In this document: piece by piece, positions 16,426-25,276 of the stretch
How positions within the stretch are numbered: position 1 is the stretch's first letter
How the letters are laid out: each line of letters begins with the position of its first letter
The notes under the pieces: generated by a model
What the model saw: the letters and a program-made list of their open reading frames with translations, nothing else
What the model was told of the DNA's origin: nothing
Databases searched by the model: none
Assembly: GCA_028278205.1 (NCBI GenBank)
Contig: JANQES010000143.1
Location: 83,860 to 147,859, forward strand
Direction: 5' to 3'
Length of the DNA stretch: 64,000 nt
Source of the DNA: Rhodothermales bacterium
Lineage (GTDB): Bacteria; Bacteroidota; Rhodothermia; Rhodothermales; Bin80
Program-made: the position numbers and the translations under genes

Positions 16426-18816
16426 TTGAGCGAACCTGAGCAGCGCGCAACCGAAGAAGAACGACGAGCGGTCAAACCCCGCGCGGTGGAAGCGCAGCCC
16501 CCTGAGACGTTGGCGAAGGCCCGGATCAGCGCGCCGAAGGAAACGGCTGCCGGCCCGCCCGCCGTGATGACGGCGGCCCGCCATGCTTTCGGCGAGATGG
16601 GCGTCATGCGCAGCCTCAAAGTGCTCGGCAAGCTCAACCAGTACGACGGCTTCGACTGCCCCGGCTGCGCCTGGCCCGATCCCGATCACCGGTCCGACGC
16701 CGAATATTGCGAGAACGGCGTCAAGGCCGTCGCCGAGGAGGCTACCAAAAAGCGCGTTACGCCCGCGTTTTTCCGCGAGTGGACCGTCGAGATGCTGTCG
16801 AAGAAGTCGGATTACTGGCTCGGCAAACAGGGACGGCTGACCCATCCGATGGTGCTGCGAAGCGGCAGCAGCCAGTATCAGCCTATCGAATGGGACGACG
16901 CCTTCGCCCTGATCGCTGAACATCTGAACGCCCTCGACAGTCCCGACGAAGCCGTCTTTTACACCTCCGGACGCACCAGCAACGAGGCGGCGTTTCTCTA
17001 CCAGCTTTTCGTTCGCCTTTTCGGCACCAACAACCTGCCCGACTGCTCGAATATGTGCCACGAGTCGAGCGGGATGGGGCTCAAAGAGGTCATCGGCGTG
17101 GGCAAAGGCACGGTCACGCTCGACGATTTCGAAAAGACCGAACTGATCTTCATCGTCGGGCAGAATCCGGGGACGAACCATCCGCGCATGCTCTCGACGT
17201 TGCAGAAAGCCAAGCAGAGCGGCGCCAAAATCATCCACGTTAACCCGCTGCCTGAGGCGGGGATGAAGCGGTTTCGGCATCCGCAGAAAGTCTCCGGCTG
17301 GCTCGGCAAAGGCACCGAACTCGCCGACGTCTTCGCGCAGGTGCGTATCAACGGCGACGTGGCGTTCTTCAAGGGGGTGATGAAACACCTCCTCCACGAA
17401 GAAGCCCGGCGAGACACCGAAGTGATCGCGCGCCAGTGGATCCGGAAAAAGACGCTGGGGCTACGGACGTTCGGCGAAGACCTGCTGCGCGAGTCGTGGG
17501 GCGTCATCGTCGAAGAAAGCGGCGTCAGCAAAGAGCAGATCGTCGAGATCGCCGAGATGGTGATTGCGGCGGAGCGCATCATCGTCTGCTGGGCGATGGG
17601 CCTGACGCAGCACAAAAACGCCGTCGCCAACGTGCAGAGCATCGTCAACCTGTTGTTGATGAAGGGCTGCATCGGCAAGCCGGGCGCGGGGGTCTGCCCG
17701 GTGCGCGGCCATTCGAACGTCCAGGGCGACCGCACCGTCGGCATCACGCCGCGCCCGTCCAAAGATTTCCTCAAACGCCTCGGTAAGGCGTTCAAGTTCG
17801 AGCCGCCGGAGGAGTCCGGCTACGACACCGTCGAGGCTATCAAGGCGATGCGCGAGGGCAAGGCGAAGGTCTTTTTTGCGATGGGCGGCAACTTTCTCTC
17901 GGCAGCGCCCGACACCGAGTTCACCGCCGAAGGGCTCCAACGCTGCCGGCTGACGGTCCAGGTCTCGACGAAGCTCAACCGGGCGCACCTCGTCACAGGC
18001 GAAGAAGCGCTCATCCTGCCGTGTCTGGGTCGGACCGAACGCGACCTCCAGGCCGGCGGCGAGCAGTTCGTCAGCGTCGAAAACTCGATGGGCATCGTCC
18101 ACGCCTCGCGGGGATCGCTCGATCCGTTTTCTGTGGATTTGCTCAGCGAGCCTGCCATCGTTGCCGGACTGGCCCAGGCTGTGCTCGGCGCCGATCATCC
18201 CGTCGATTGGAACGCCCTGATCGCCAACTACGACCGCGTCCGCGATCACATCGCCGCCGTCGTGCCCGGCTTCGAGAATTATAACCAGAAGGTGCGGTCG
18301 GACCTCGGCTTTTACCTGCCCAACGCCGCCCGCGAAGGCGTTTTCAACACCGACACCGGCAAGGCCAAATTCACCATCCACCCGATCCCCCGGCATCGTC
18401 TCGAAGACGGGCAGTTCTTGATGATGACCATCCGCAGCCACGATCAGTTCAACACCACCATCTACGGCCTCGACGACCGCTACCGGGGCGTCAAAGGCGA
18501 GCGGCGGGTTATTTTTATGAACCCGGACGACGCGCGCGAGGCGGGCCTCAAGCAGGGCGACGTGGTCGATCTGCTCAGTCATTTCAACGGCGAAGAACGC
18601 ATGGCGCGGCGCTTCATCGTGGTGCCCTTCGACCTGCCGCGCCGCTGCACCGCCACCTATTTCCCCGAAGCCAACCCTCTCGTCCACGTCGATCACACCG
18701 CCGACAGAAGCAACACGCCGGCTTCGAAGTCGGTCGTCATTAGCCTGCTTCCGCCCTCAGATTCAGCGCCTTTCGATTACAATCAGTCGGTGGATGGGCA
18801 GGTGGGGGGTGCTTAA
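16426..18816 (+). CDS. FdhF/YdeP-family molybdopterin oxidoreductase
   Basis: This 796-residue enzyme closely follows E. coli YdeP: FDCPGCAWPDPDH with Cys78, Cys81 and a third Cys95 in YCENG (iron-sulfur binding), FYTSGRTSNEAAFLYQLF, NLPDCSNMCHESS, and PGAGVCPVRGHSNVQGDRTVG. The domains are a molybdopterin oxidoreductase core followed by a C-terminal dinucleotide-binding beta-barrel. YdeP-type proteins lack a settled substrate and are linked to acid resistance in E. coli; they are not proven formate dehydrogenases. The start is TTG at 16426, preceded by GGAAAAG; residues 1-45 are a charged, poorly conserved extension. FdhD upstream and mobA/moaA downstream would provide and sulfurate the cofactor. 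Confidence 0.9.
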   Translation: MSEPEQRATEEERRAVKPRAVEAQPPETLAKARISAPKETAAGPPAVMTAARHAFGEMGVMRSLKVLGKLNQYDGFDCPGCAWPDPDHRSDAEYCENGVKAVAEEATKKRVTPAFFREWTVEMLSKKSDYWLGKQGRLTHPMVLRSGSSQYQPIEWDDAFALIAEHLNALDSPDEAVFYTSGRTSNEAAFLYQLFVRLFGTNNLPDCSNMCHESSGMGLKEVIGVGKGTVTLDDFEKTELIFIVGQNPGTNHPRMLSTLQKAKQSGAKIIHVNPLPEAGMKRFRHPQKVSGWLGKGTELADVFAQVRINGDVAFFKGVMKHLLHEEARRDTEVIARQWIRKKTLGLRTFGEDLLRESWGVIVEESGVSKEQIVEIAEMVIAAERIIVCWAMGLTQHKNAVANVQSIVNLLLMKGCIGKPGAGVCPVRGHSNVQGDRTVGITPRPSKDFLKRLGKAFKFEPPEESGYDTVEAIKAMREGKAKVFFAMGGNFLSAAPDTEFTAEGLQRCRLTVQVSTKLNRAHLVTGEEALILPCLGRTERDLQAGGEQFVSVENSMGIVHASRGSLDPFSVDLLSEPAIVAGLAQAVLGADHPVDWNALIANYDRVRDHIAAVVPGFENYNQKVRSDLGFYLPNAAREGVFNTDTGKAKFTIHPIPRHRLEDGQFLMMTIRSHDQFNTTIYGLDDRYRGVKGERRVIFMNPDDAREAGLKQGDVVDLLSHFNGEERMARRFIVVPFDLPRRCTATYFPEANPLVHVDHTADRSNTPASKSVVISLLPPSDSAPFDYNQSVDGQVGGA

Positions 18817-19271
18817 TCGCTATCGCTGCTCTTTTTCCAGGGTAAGCCTGCGTAGTAGACGATGGAGATCACAAAGAAGGTGATCACCCAACTGAAGAAC
18901 TTGATCCACGCGTTCTCTACCGTCAAGGCGTCTTCGCCCGGCATGAAAAGGACGGTAAGGATTTCGATCGTCAGGGCGGTGATGACGAGGTTGACCACGT
19001 AGGGCCACAGCTTGACCGGCACAAAAAAGAGCACCCAGATTAAGGTGTAAGCAAACATCGAAAGGACGACGGTAATGGCCCCGACGATGTTTTGCACCGT
19101 CTCGCTTGCATCGGGAAGTAGCACGGCGCCGTAGGAGAAAACAGCCGTTCCCTCGCCTCGCAGGAAAGCTATGAGAATCCAGACAATGACGCCTGCGATG
19201 GCCGCGAGCACGTACTGCTTCCAATTGACCGCATCAAGCGCGGCCTTTAAGTAGGTCGACAGGCTTTTCAT
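18813..19271 (-). CDS. Four-helix membrane protein, paralogue 1
   Basis: The 152-residue protein has about four hydrophobic helices. It shares with the next gene the segments SYGAVLLPDASETVQNI, LIWVLFFVPVKLW, VLFMPGEDAL and a C-terminal GLPWKK. A GGAGG sits at good distance before the ATG at 19271. Its stop overlaps the stop of the convergent oxidoreductase gene by four bases. I do not recognise the family. The tandem with 19354-19788 indicates duplication. Possible roles such as a membrane anchor are speculation. Confidence 0.75.
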   Translation of the reverse strand: MKSLSTYLKAALDAVNWKQYVLAAIAGVIVWILIAFLRGEGTAVFSYGAVLLPDASETVQNIVGAITVVLSMFAYTLIWVLFFVPVKLWPYVVNLVITALTIEILTVLFMPGEDALTVENAWIKFFSWVITFFVISIVYYAGLPWKKSSDSD

Positions 19272-19353
19272 GGGAGTACCTCCACGTTGGATTTGCGTCC
19301 CACTCCCGCTCTACCTGGACGCCAAGGGCATCGAGTTAAGAACGACTCGTTTC

Positions 19354-19788
19354 CTATTTTTTCCAGGGTGCGCCTTCATAGACGAGGGAGATCACGAACA
19401 GGCCCACCACGAAGGTGATAAACCGGATCCACGTGGCCGCTACCGACAAGGCGGGTTCGCCCGGCATGAAAAGATGGGAAAGCGTGGTGATAGCCAGGGC
19501 GGCGAAAATAAGCTTCACCCCGTAAGACCACAGCTTGAGCGGCATGAAGAAGAGCACCCAGATGAGGGCGAAGAGTAAACACGCCACGACGACGGTGCCT
19601 CCCCCGGCGATGGCTTGCATCGTCTCGCTTGCGTTGGGCAGCAACACTGCGCCGTAGGCGACCGGGTTCACCCCCAGCAGGAGCGACGCGAGAGCCCAGG
19701 CCACGGCGCCTGCCACGCCTGCAAGCACCAGCCGCCCCCAGTTGATAGCATCCCACGAGAAATCTGCGGGAATCAAGAGGTTTTTCAT
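19354..19788 (-). CDS. Four-helix membrane protein, paralogue 2
   Basis: The 144-residue protein is a paralogue of the gene at 18813-19271: AYGAVLLPNASETMQAI, LIWVLFFMPLKLW, HLFMPGEPAL and C-terminal GAPWKK align position by position. The start at 19788 is supported by GGAGG ten bases upstream; the frame stays open far upstream, but that part is antisense to mobA. A gap of 80 bases separates it from paralogue 1, so both are probably one transcription unit reading towards the oxidoreductase gene. Function unknown. Confidence 0.78.
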   Translation of the reverse strand: MKNLLIPADFSWDAINWGRLVLAGVAGAVAWALASLLLGVNPVAYGAVLLPNASETMQAIAGGGTVVVACLLFALIWVLFFMPLKLWSYGVKLIFAALAITTLSHLFMPGEPALSVAATWIRFITFVVGLFVISLVYEGAPWKK

Positions 19789-19863
19789 CGGTATGCCTCC
19801 GAAACGAAATGCGTTTGCACGGTACCTTAAAATGTACAGTTGCGCCGGCATACTCTCAACGCA

Positions 19864-20439
19864 ATGGGTAAAACCATGATGAAGCTCTACCCCAACCTCA
19901 CCGGCTTGATCCTGGCCGGCGGCAAAAGCACGCGGTTCGGCGCGGACAAAGCGCAGCACGCCGTCGAAGGGCGGGCGATGATCGAGCGTGTGGCCGAGGT
20001 CGTCGGGGCGATGGCGGAGGTGGTGTTGATCGGCGTGGGCGAGGCAGGGGCGGGCTACGGCGTGCCCTCGGCCCGTCAGGTGGTGGATCGGTATAAGGAT
20101 GCCGGGCCGCTGGCGGGGCTGCACGCGGGATTGGAAGCCGCCGAGACGCCGTGGGTGCTGGTCGTCGCCTGCGATATGCCGTTTGTTACAGGGGAGGTGT
20201 TGGGCGCGTTGTTGGATGCGCGTGGGCCAGATGTAGCCGCCGTCGTGGCACGGACGCCGGACGGGCGGCGCCATCCGCTCTGTGCCTGTTATCATCAAAA
20301 CACGCTGCCCACCGTCGAGGCGCACCTGGCTGCCGGCACGCGGGCAATGCACCGGCTGTTGGATCGATTAAAGAATGTGTGCTACGTGGATCTCCCGGCG
20401 GGTCCTTTGCGTAATGTCAACCGCGTTTCGGACCTTTAA
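19864..20439 (+). CDS. mobA: Molybdenum cofactor guanylyltransferase
   Basis: MobA transfers GMP to molybdopterin to make the guanine dinucleotide form used by DMSO-reductase-family enzymes such as the YdeP-like protein nearby. The 191-residue protein has LAGGKSTRFGADK (17-29) and the metal-binding ACDMPFV (Asp104). Starts at 19864, 19876 and 19879 are all possible; I chose 19864, while a TTG at 19840 is less likely. It is transcribed divergently from the two membrane-protein genes and is followed by moaA after a short hairpin. Confidence 0.9.
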   Translation: MGKTMMKLYPNLTGLILAGGKSTRFGADKAQHAVEGRAMIERVAEVVGAMAEVVLIGVGEAGAGYGVPSARQVVDRYKDAGPLAGLHAGLEAAETPWVLVVACDMPFVTGEVLGALLDARGPDVAAVVARTPDGRRHPLCACYHQNTLPTVEAHLAAGTRAMHRLLDRLKNVCYVDLPAGPLRNVNRVSDL

Positions 20440-20462
20440 AAAAATCGACCCTCGATTTTTTT
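20438..20462 (+). terminator. Hairpin between mobA and moaA
   Basis: A perfect 11-bp stem (AAAAAAATCGA / TCGATTTTTTT) with a 3-base loop starts at the mobA stop codon and ends directly against the moaA ATG. The stem is A/T rich, so termination may be weak. It leaves no room for a ribosome-binding site in front of moaA. Confidence 0.5.
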
Positions 20463-21569
20463 ATGATTTATGAGCTTCACGTTCTCTCGGAAGGCGATGT
20501 GCCGGCGTTGACGGGGAGCCCCGTGGCGGCCCTGGAAGAGGTGCCTCAGGATTTTGGGTTGGCCTATGATCGCGCCCATTCAGACGCCCACGTGCTCGCC
20601 GATGGATTCGGGCGGCGGCATACGTATCTGCGCCTCTCGCTCGTCGAACAGTGCAACCTGCGCTGCCGCTATTGCATGCCCGAAGACGGCCTCGACTGGA
20701 CGGCCACCGAGGAGATTCTCACTACGGACGAGATCATCCGCCTGGCGCGGCTCTTCGTGGCGCAGGGCGTCAGCAAGATCCGCCTCACCGGCGGCGAGCC
20801 GCTCTTGCGCCAGGATGTCGAAACGATTGCCGAGGCCATCGGGCAGCTCGAAGGGCTTGAGACGCTGGCGCTGACGACCAACGGGCTGCTGCTGCCGAAG
20901 AAATTCGACCGCCTCCAGGCCGCCGGCGTCAACCTGATCAACATCAGCCTCGACACGCTGCGTCCGGAGCGCTTCGAAGCCGTCACGCGGCGCAAAGGCT
21001 TCGCCCTGACGATGCAGGCCGTCGACGAGGCCATCGCGCGCGGCTACGATCCCGTCAAGGTCAACTGCGTCGTCATGCGCGGCGTCAACGATGACGAACT
21101 GCTCGACTTTGTGGCCTGGACCAGGGAGCAGCCCATCGAAGTGCGCTTCATCGAGTTTATGCCCTTCGACGGCAACCGCTGGGACGACACGCACCTCTTC
21201 TCCTACACCGCCATGCGGGACCGCATCGAACAGCATTTCCCGCTCGAACGCCTCGAAGACGGCCCCAACGACACCTCCAAGACCTACCGTGTGCCCGGTC
21301 ATCGCGGCGCCGTCGGTTTCATCACGTCGATGACCGAGCATTTCTGTGAAGGCTGCAACCGCCTCCGCATCACCGCCGACGGCAACCTGAAGGTGTGCCT
21401 CTTCGGCAGCGCCGAAGTCAGCCTCCGCGACGCCCTGCGCCGGGGCGCCACCGACAACGACCTGCTGGGCATCGTCAGCGCCGCCGTCGGGCGCAAGCGC
21501 GCGCGCCACGCGGGCATGTACAACCTCGCCGAGATGGAAAATCGCCCAATGATTACTATCGGGGGGTAA
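20463..21569 (+). CDS. moaA: GTP 3',8-cyclase (molybdenum cofactor biosynthesis MoaA)
   Basis: MoaA is the radical-SAM enzyme that starts molybdopterin synthesis from GTP. The 368-residue protein has the N-terminal cluster motif CNLRCRYC (Cys64, Cys68, Cys71), LTGGEPLLR (SAM binding), the second cluster Cys295, Cys298, Cys312 in FCEGCNRLR and KVCLFG, and the terminal Gly-Gly needed for activity. About 40 extra residues precede the usual N terminus. MoaC, MoaD and MoaE are not in the window. No Shine-Dalgarno is visible because a hairpin abuts the start. Confidence 0.95.
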   Translation: MIYELHVLSEGDVPALTGSPVAALEEVPQDFGLAYDRAHSDAHVLADGFGRRHTYLRLSLVEQCNLRCRYCMPEDGLDWTATEEILTTDEIIRLARLFVAQGVSKIRLTGGEPLLRQDVETIAEAIGQLEGLETLALTTNGLLLPKKFDRLQAAGVNLINISLDTLRPERFEAVTRRKGFALTMQAVDEAIARGYDPVKVNCVVMRGVNDDELLDFVAWTREQPIEVRFIEFMPFDGNRWDDTHLFSYTAMRDRIEQHFPLERLEDGPNDTSKTYRVPGHRGAVGFITSMTEHFCEGCNRLRITADGNLKVCLFGSAEVSLRDALRRGATDNDLLGIVSAAVGRKRARHAGMYNLAEMENRPMITIGG

Positions 21570-21576
21570 CGAACCG

Positions 21577-21813
21577 ATGATCAGGCGAAGCGACATCCTT
21601 GAGGCTTTTGAAAAGGAGCAGATCCGGCAGAACAAAGCGGATTATCGTGAAAACTTGAAAATAGCCGAGGCGCTTTATCGAGAGGCTCTGGCGCTTGGAG
21701 TTTTGCCGCCGGAAGATCCGCTTGAAGGCATTGACGTAAAAATTCGGGTCGCTAAGGCATTCAGTGCTTTGCCAAAACCTGGAGATGACAGCGCAGATAT
21801 TCGACGCTCATAA
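21577..21813 (+). CDS. Small charged helical protein, unknown
   Basis: This 78-residue protein (SDILEAFEKEQIRQNKADYR at the N terminus) is rich in Lys, Arg, Glu and Ala and probably helical. ALGVLPPEDPLEGIDVKIR in the second half resembles short proteins I associate with nucleotidyltransferase or toxin-antitoxin loci, but I cannot name a family. It starts seven bases after moaA and converges on the DNA methyltransferase gene. It may be real but unrelated to moaA in function. Confidence 0.55.
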   Translation: MIRRSDILEAFEKEQIRQNKADYRENLKIAEALYREALALGVLPPEDPLEGIDVKIRVAKAFSALPKPGDDSADIRRS

Positions 21814-21824
21814 AAAAGATAGCA

Positions 21825-24269
21825 TTACTGGGCTTCTATGATTTGCTCCACGAGCGTGTCAATGGTTTTCATCTCTTTTGCCAGATGTCGTTTCACCTCC
21901 AGTCGCAGATTTCCCAGCCGGTGCGCTGTGATGCCGGAAAGATCAACGGTGCTCAAGAATCCGGACGCTTTCTCTGTGGCTTCTTTGCTCAACGAGGCCA
22001 ATTGTTGATGGCGCTCGTCGCGCGGGTCGAAGCGCGGAAAGGGCACTTCCAGAATTTTCTTGTGGACGTGCCGGGGGCCGAACAAACCCCTGGATTGGAA
22101 ATCTTTGATGATGAAATTAGGGATGCTGGAGTTCAGAAAGCCCGACAGGAAATACGCTTCACCGGCGTTATTCGTGCCAAACCAGTAAGCCATGTGGTCG
22201 GTGATGAAAGGCAGATCGATGCTGTCCAGCGTGACGACGGTAGCGTTGGCGTCCTTGGCGGCTGCCGTGTAAAGCACAAGATAAGCCCAGTTGAGAGTCT
22301 GGTCCGTCAGTTTATTTTGCCAGTTCAGGTATTCGACACTGGTGATCGATTCATTGCGTTCGGTTCTGTGGGTTTCCCAGAGCGTTTCCACCTGCCGGAA
22401 CCACGTTGCCGTTTCCAGTTCACCGTGCTGTTGTAGCTGCTTCCAATCCAGCAGGTGAATGGCCCGGTCGGTTCCTACGGTGACGGGCAGCAGGACCAGT
22501 TCCGGCTCGACGAGGGCGAAGGGCACGATGTTCTTCGAAATCGCGGTGCGGAAGAGGAAATTGCTGTTGATGCGTCCCTCAAGTGTCAGCGCTTTCCAGG
22601 GTGGTTTGGCTTGTTTTCGTTGTTCTTCGCCCGTCCGCACCGTGAGGATGCGATCCTCAAAATCGGGAGGCGTCTCCTGCGTCAATTCGACGAAATAAAA
22701 GTTGCGCGGCACGAGGGTCGCGCCCTGCTTGAAGGCATTTTTGTACGCGTTGATCGTGTCCGAGGCCGTCGATCTGCGGCGCGTAAAGGCCGAGAGCTTG
22801 CCCAGACGACCGTAGTAAAACGTGGTTTTTTTGAAGAAAAGCGCTGATTTTGCTTCGGCCCACGTCGCGTTGGCTGTCCTGAGCTTGCCCGACACGGCAA
22901 GCCCCGGCCTGCCGTTCTTTGGGATCTTCCGGGCGGCATGGGTGCGCTGGCCGAAGAGCACACAGGCCGGCACGCGAAACAGGGGCGCAACCTTTTCCAG
23001 ATCCCATAATTCCGTAATCTTGAAGCCCTCGGCCCTGCCGGCGCGTGTGTTATCGTGGTGATCTGCCGAGAAGAAACTGCGCGGCAGCACGAAGGCGATA
23101 CGGCCTTTGTTTTTCAGGAAATATGAGGCGGAATGGGCCAGAAAGATCGCGGCAATTTCCAGATGCGTGAAGTTGGCTTTCTTTGCCGGCATCACGCGAT
23201 ACTTGATGGCCAGCTCACGGAGCCTGTTTTGATATTCTTCGTCGTCAACATCTTTGTACGTGAGCCAGGGCGGATTGCCGATCACCACGTCGAAAACTTT
23301 TGACGATATCTCGTACCGGCTCTGGTCGATGGTCATGGTGAAGTTGGCGCCGAAAAGCCCCACCGAGCCTTCAGGCGCCAACAAGGTGTTGGCCAGGTAG
23401 ACGCGAAGCGTCACGGTTTTTTTTTCGGCTTTGATCTTGGTGCTCAGCGCCAGAAGCAGCGTCGTTTTGGCAATTTGCACCGACAGCGGATGAATGTCGA
23501 TGCCCACGACGCGCCGCGAGATCGCATCGGCAGACAGATCCGGATAGCCCGCTTTCAGGTTGGCAACGGCTGCTCGCAGGAATGAACCGCTCCCGCAGGC
23601 CGGATCCAAAATCCGGCTTTCTCGCTCCAGGTCGAGATCCGCAACGATGCGTTCGCAGAGCCAGTCGGGGGTATAATATTCTCCCAGGGCATGCCGCGTA
23701 TCGAGGTCGATCAGATCCTGGTAAACACCCTTCAGGATGTCTTCGTCAACCTGATTAAAGTCGTAGTCTCCGATCTGCTGTGTGATCCTCCTGAAGACCC
23801 TTTTGAGCGCCTTGAAATGCGGTTCTGCAGCAACCCAATTGTAGAAATCATTATCGATGAAATTCTTGACGTGGAGCCGGTCGAAGATGTCGCCGTGAAT
23901 AATGCCTTGCAGTTCATCTTCGTCGATAAAATCATCGTGTGTCAGCACTTCGTAGGCGAGTATTTTGGCGAAAATGCTGAGATAGGTATGCACGAGAAAA
24001 ATGTCTTCCCGGCCTTCAAAAGTGCCGTAAGCGATGCTTAGAAACCGTTTCCATTGATCAAAGGCGGTTTGTACCTCTCCTTGATCCTTGACTTGTTGAA
24101 AGTGTTCGGCCAGGGTGTCGATGCAAGTGAGGAACGTCGGTGAAGTATCTCCAAAATCCTGCTTGATCAGTTCCAGCGTGGGTTTCAGTAGTTCTTTCTT
24201 CGCCGCTTCATTGTTGGCCCTGCGTACGTTTTGCAGATAATCAATGATGTACTCCTCGGGCGTTTTCAT
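21825..24269 (-). CDS. Solitary adenine-N6 DNA methyltransferase
   Basis: The 814-residue protein has the SAM-binding motif DPACGSGSFL (222-231), preceded by LGEYYTPDWLC (195-205), and the catalytic NPPW (332-335), the order of gamma-class adenine methyltransferases related to HsdM and Eco57I. The C-terminal 400 residues look like a target-recognition region ending FPRFDPRDERHQQLASLS. I see no PD-(D/E)XK nuclease motif in the 190-residue N-terminal helical region. No restriction subunit gene is adjacent. Base composition is visibly more A+T rich than the flanking operons, suggesting horizontal acquisition. It may be an orphan methylase or a degenerated type IIG-like enzyme. Confidence 0.85.
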   Translation of the reverse strand: MKTPEEYIIDYLQNVRRANNEAAKKELLKPTLELIKQDFGDTSPTFLTCIDTLAEHFQQVKDQGEVQTAFDQWKRFLSIAYGTFEGREDIFLVHTYLSIFAKILAYEVLTHDDFIDEDELQGIIHGDIFDRLHVKNFIDNDFYNWVAAEPHFKALKRVFRRITQQIGDYDFNQVDEDILKGVYQDLIDLDTRHALGEYYTPDWLCERIVADLDLERESRILDPACGSGSFLRAAVANLKAGYPDLSADAISRRVVGIDIHPLSVQIAKTTLLLALSTKIKAEKKTVTLRVYLANTLLAPEGSVGLFGANFTMTIDQSRYEISSKVFDVVIGNPPWLTYKDVDDEEYQNRLRELAIKYRVMPAKKANFTHLEIAAIFLAHSASYFLKNKGRIAFVLPRSFFSADHHDNTRAGRAEGFKITELWDLEKVAPLFRVPACVLFGQRTHAARKIPKNGRPGLAVSGKLRTANATWAEAKSALFFKKTTFYYGRLGKLSAFTRRRSTASDTINAYKNAFKQGATLVPRNFYFVELTQETPPDFEDRILTVRTGEEQRKQAKPPWKALTLEGRINSNFLFRTAISKNIVPFALVEPELVLLPVTVGTDRAIHLLDWKQLQQHGELETATWFRQVETLWETHRTERNESITSVEYLNWQNKLTDQTLNWAYLVLYTAAAKDANATVVTLDSIDLPFITDHMAYWFGTNNAGEAYFLSGFLNSSIPNFIIKDFQSRGLFGPRHVHKKILEVPFPRFDPRDERHQQLASLSKEATEKASGFLSTVDLSGITAHRLGNLRLEVKRHLAKEMKTIDTLVEQIIEAQ

Positions 24270-24344
24270 TATTCTGGATCGTCTGGATTACAGGACCGAG
24301 GTCTGTGAGCGGATGATACTAAAAACTCAGATCAATCAGGCATC

Positions 24345-25205
24345 ATGACGAAAACGCTCTTTTATGTTTTCTTGCTTCTGCCCTTTATGAGCCCGCTTGT
24401 CGGCGAGGCGAGGCCATCCACAGCCGACACCACCGTCCGCGTGATGACCTTCAACATCCGCTACAACAACCCCAACGACGGCGAGCATGCCTGGCCGCAC
24501 CGCAAAGAGCGCGTGGCGAGTGTGATCCGGTTTCATGAGGCCGATATCGTCGGCGTGCAGGAGGCGTTGAAAGGGCAGATCGACGAACTGGAGGCGCTCT
24601 TGCCGGGGTATGCCTGGTTCGGCGTGGGGCGCGACGACGGGGTGGCAGCCGGCGAGTTTGCGCCTGTTTTCTACCGCACAGACCGCTTCGAACTCATCGA
24701 GCAGGCGACGTTCTGGCTTTCGGAGACACCCGACGTGCCGGGCAGCAAAAGCTGGGATGCCGCCATCACCCGCGTCGTCACCTGGGGCCGCTTCCGAGAC
24801 CTCGCCACGGCGGGTGAGTTTTTCCTTTTCAACACCCACTTCGATCATCGCGGCCAACAGGCACGCACCGAGAGCGCCCGCCTCATGCTGGAGCAGATCA
24901 ACGCCCTGGCCGGCCAGGCGCCCGTCGTCGTCACCGGCGATTTCAACGTGGTGCCTGCGACGGAGGCCTACCAGATCATGACGGGGAAACTGGCCGACGC
25001 GCGAGATCGCTCGGCGACGCCGCCGCACGGGCCGGAGGGGACGTTCTTCGGCTTCACCGTCGAGCCGGACGAGAACCAGCGGCGCATCGATTACATCTTC
25101 GTCGATCCCCGCGTGCGCGTCGAGCGCTACGGCGTGCTCGCCGATCACTGGAACGGTCATTTTCCGTCGGACCATCTCCCTGTGCTCGCCGAGGTAGTGT
25201 TTTAG
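24345..25205 (+). CDS. Secreted endonuclease/exonuclease/phosphatase-family hydrolase
   Basis: The 286-residue protein begins with a signal peptide (hydrophobic residues 5-18, processing near GEA-RP). The EEP fold is shown by MTFNIRYNN, VQEAL (metal-binding Glu), NTHFDHRG, TGDFNVVP, RRIDYIFV and the catalytic SDHLPV. All catalytic residues seem present. Family members hydrolyse phosphodiesters of DNA, inositol phosphates or sphingomyelin; the substrate here is not evident. The last three codons and stop (VVF-stop) lie in a palindrome shared with the convergent SDR gene. Confidence 0.88.
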   Translation: MTKTLFYVFLLLPFMSPLVGEARPSTADTTVRVMTFNIRYNNPNDGEHAWPHRKERVASVIRFHEADIVGVQEALKGQIDELEALLPGYAWFGVGRDDGVAAGEFAPVFYRTDRFELIEQATFWLSETPDVPGSKSWDAAITRVVTWGRFRDLATAGEFFLFNTHFDHRGQQARTESARLMLEQINALAGQAPVVVTGDFNVVPATEAYQIMTGKLADARDRSATPPHGPEGTFFGFTVEPDENQRRIDYIFVDPRVRVERYGVLADHWNGHFPSDHLPVLAEVVF

Positions 25206-25276
25206 TGTTGTAGTGTTATAGTTTTGCTTTAACTCAAACACCATAACACTATAACACCCAAACACTAAAACACTAC
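25195..25276. repeat. Intergenic palindrome, family B, shared by two gene ends
   Basis: Left arm 25195-25224 (GTAGTGTTTTAGTGTTGTAG) and right arm 25235-25276 are complementary. It supplies the stop codons of both convergent flanking genes: TAG in the left arm for the EEP gene and TAG in the right arm for the SDR gene. Confidence 0.85.
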
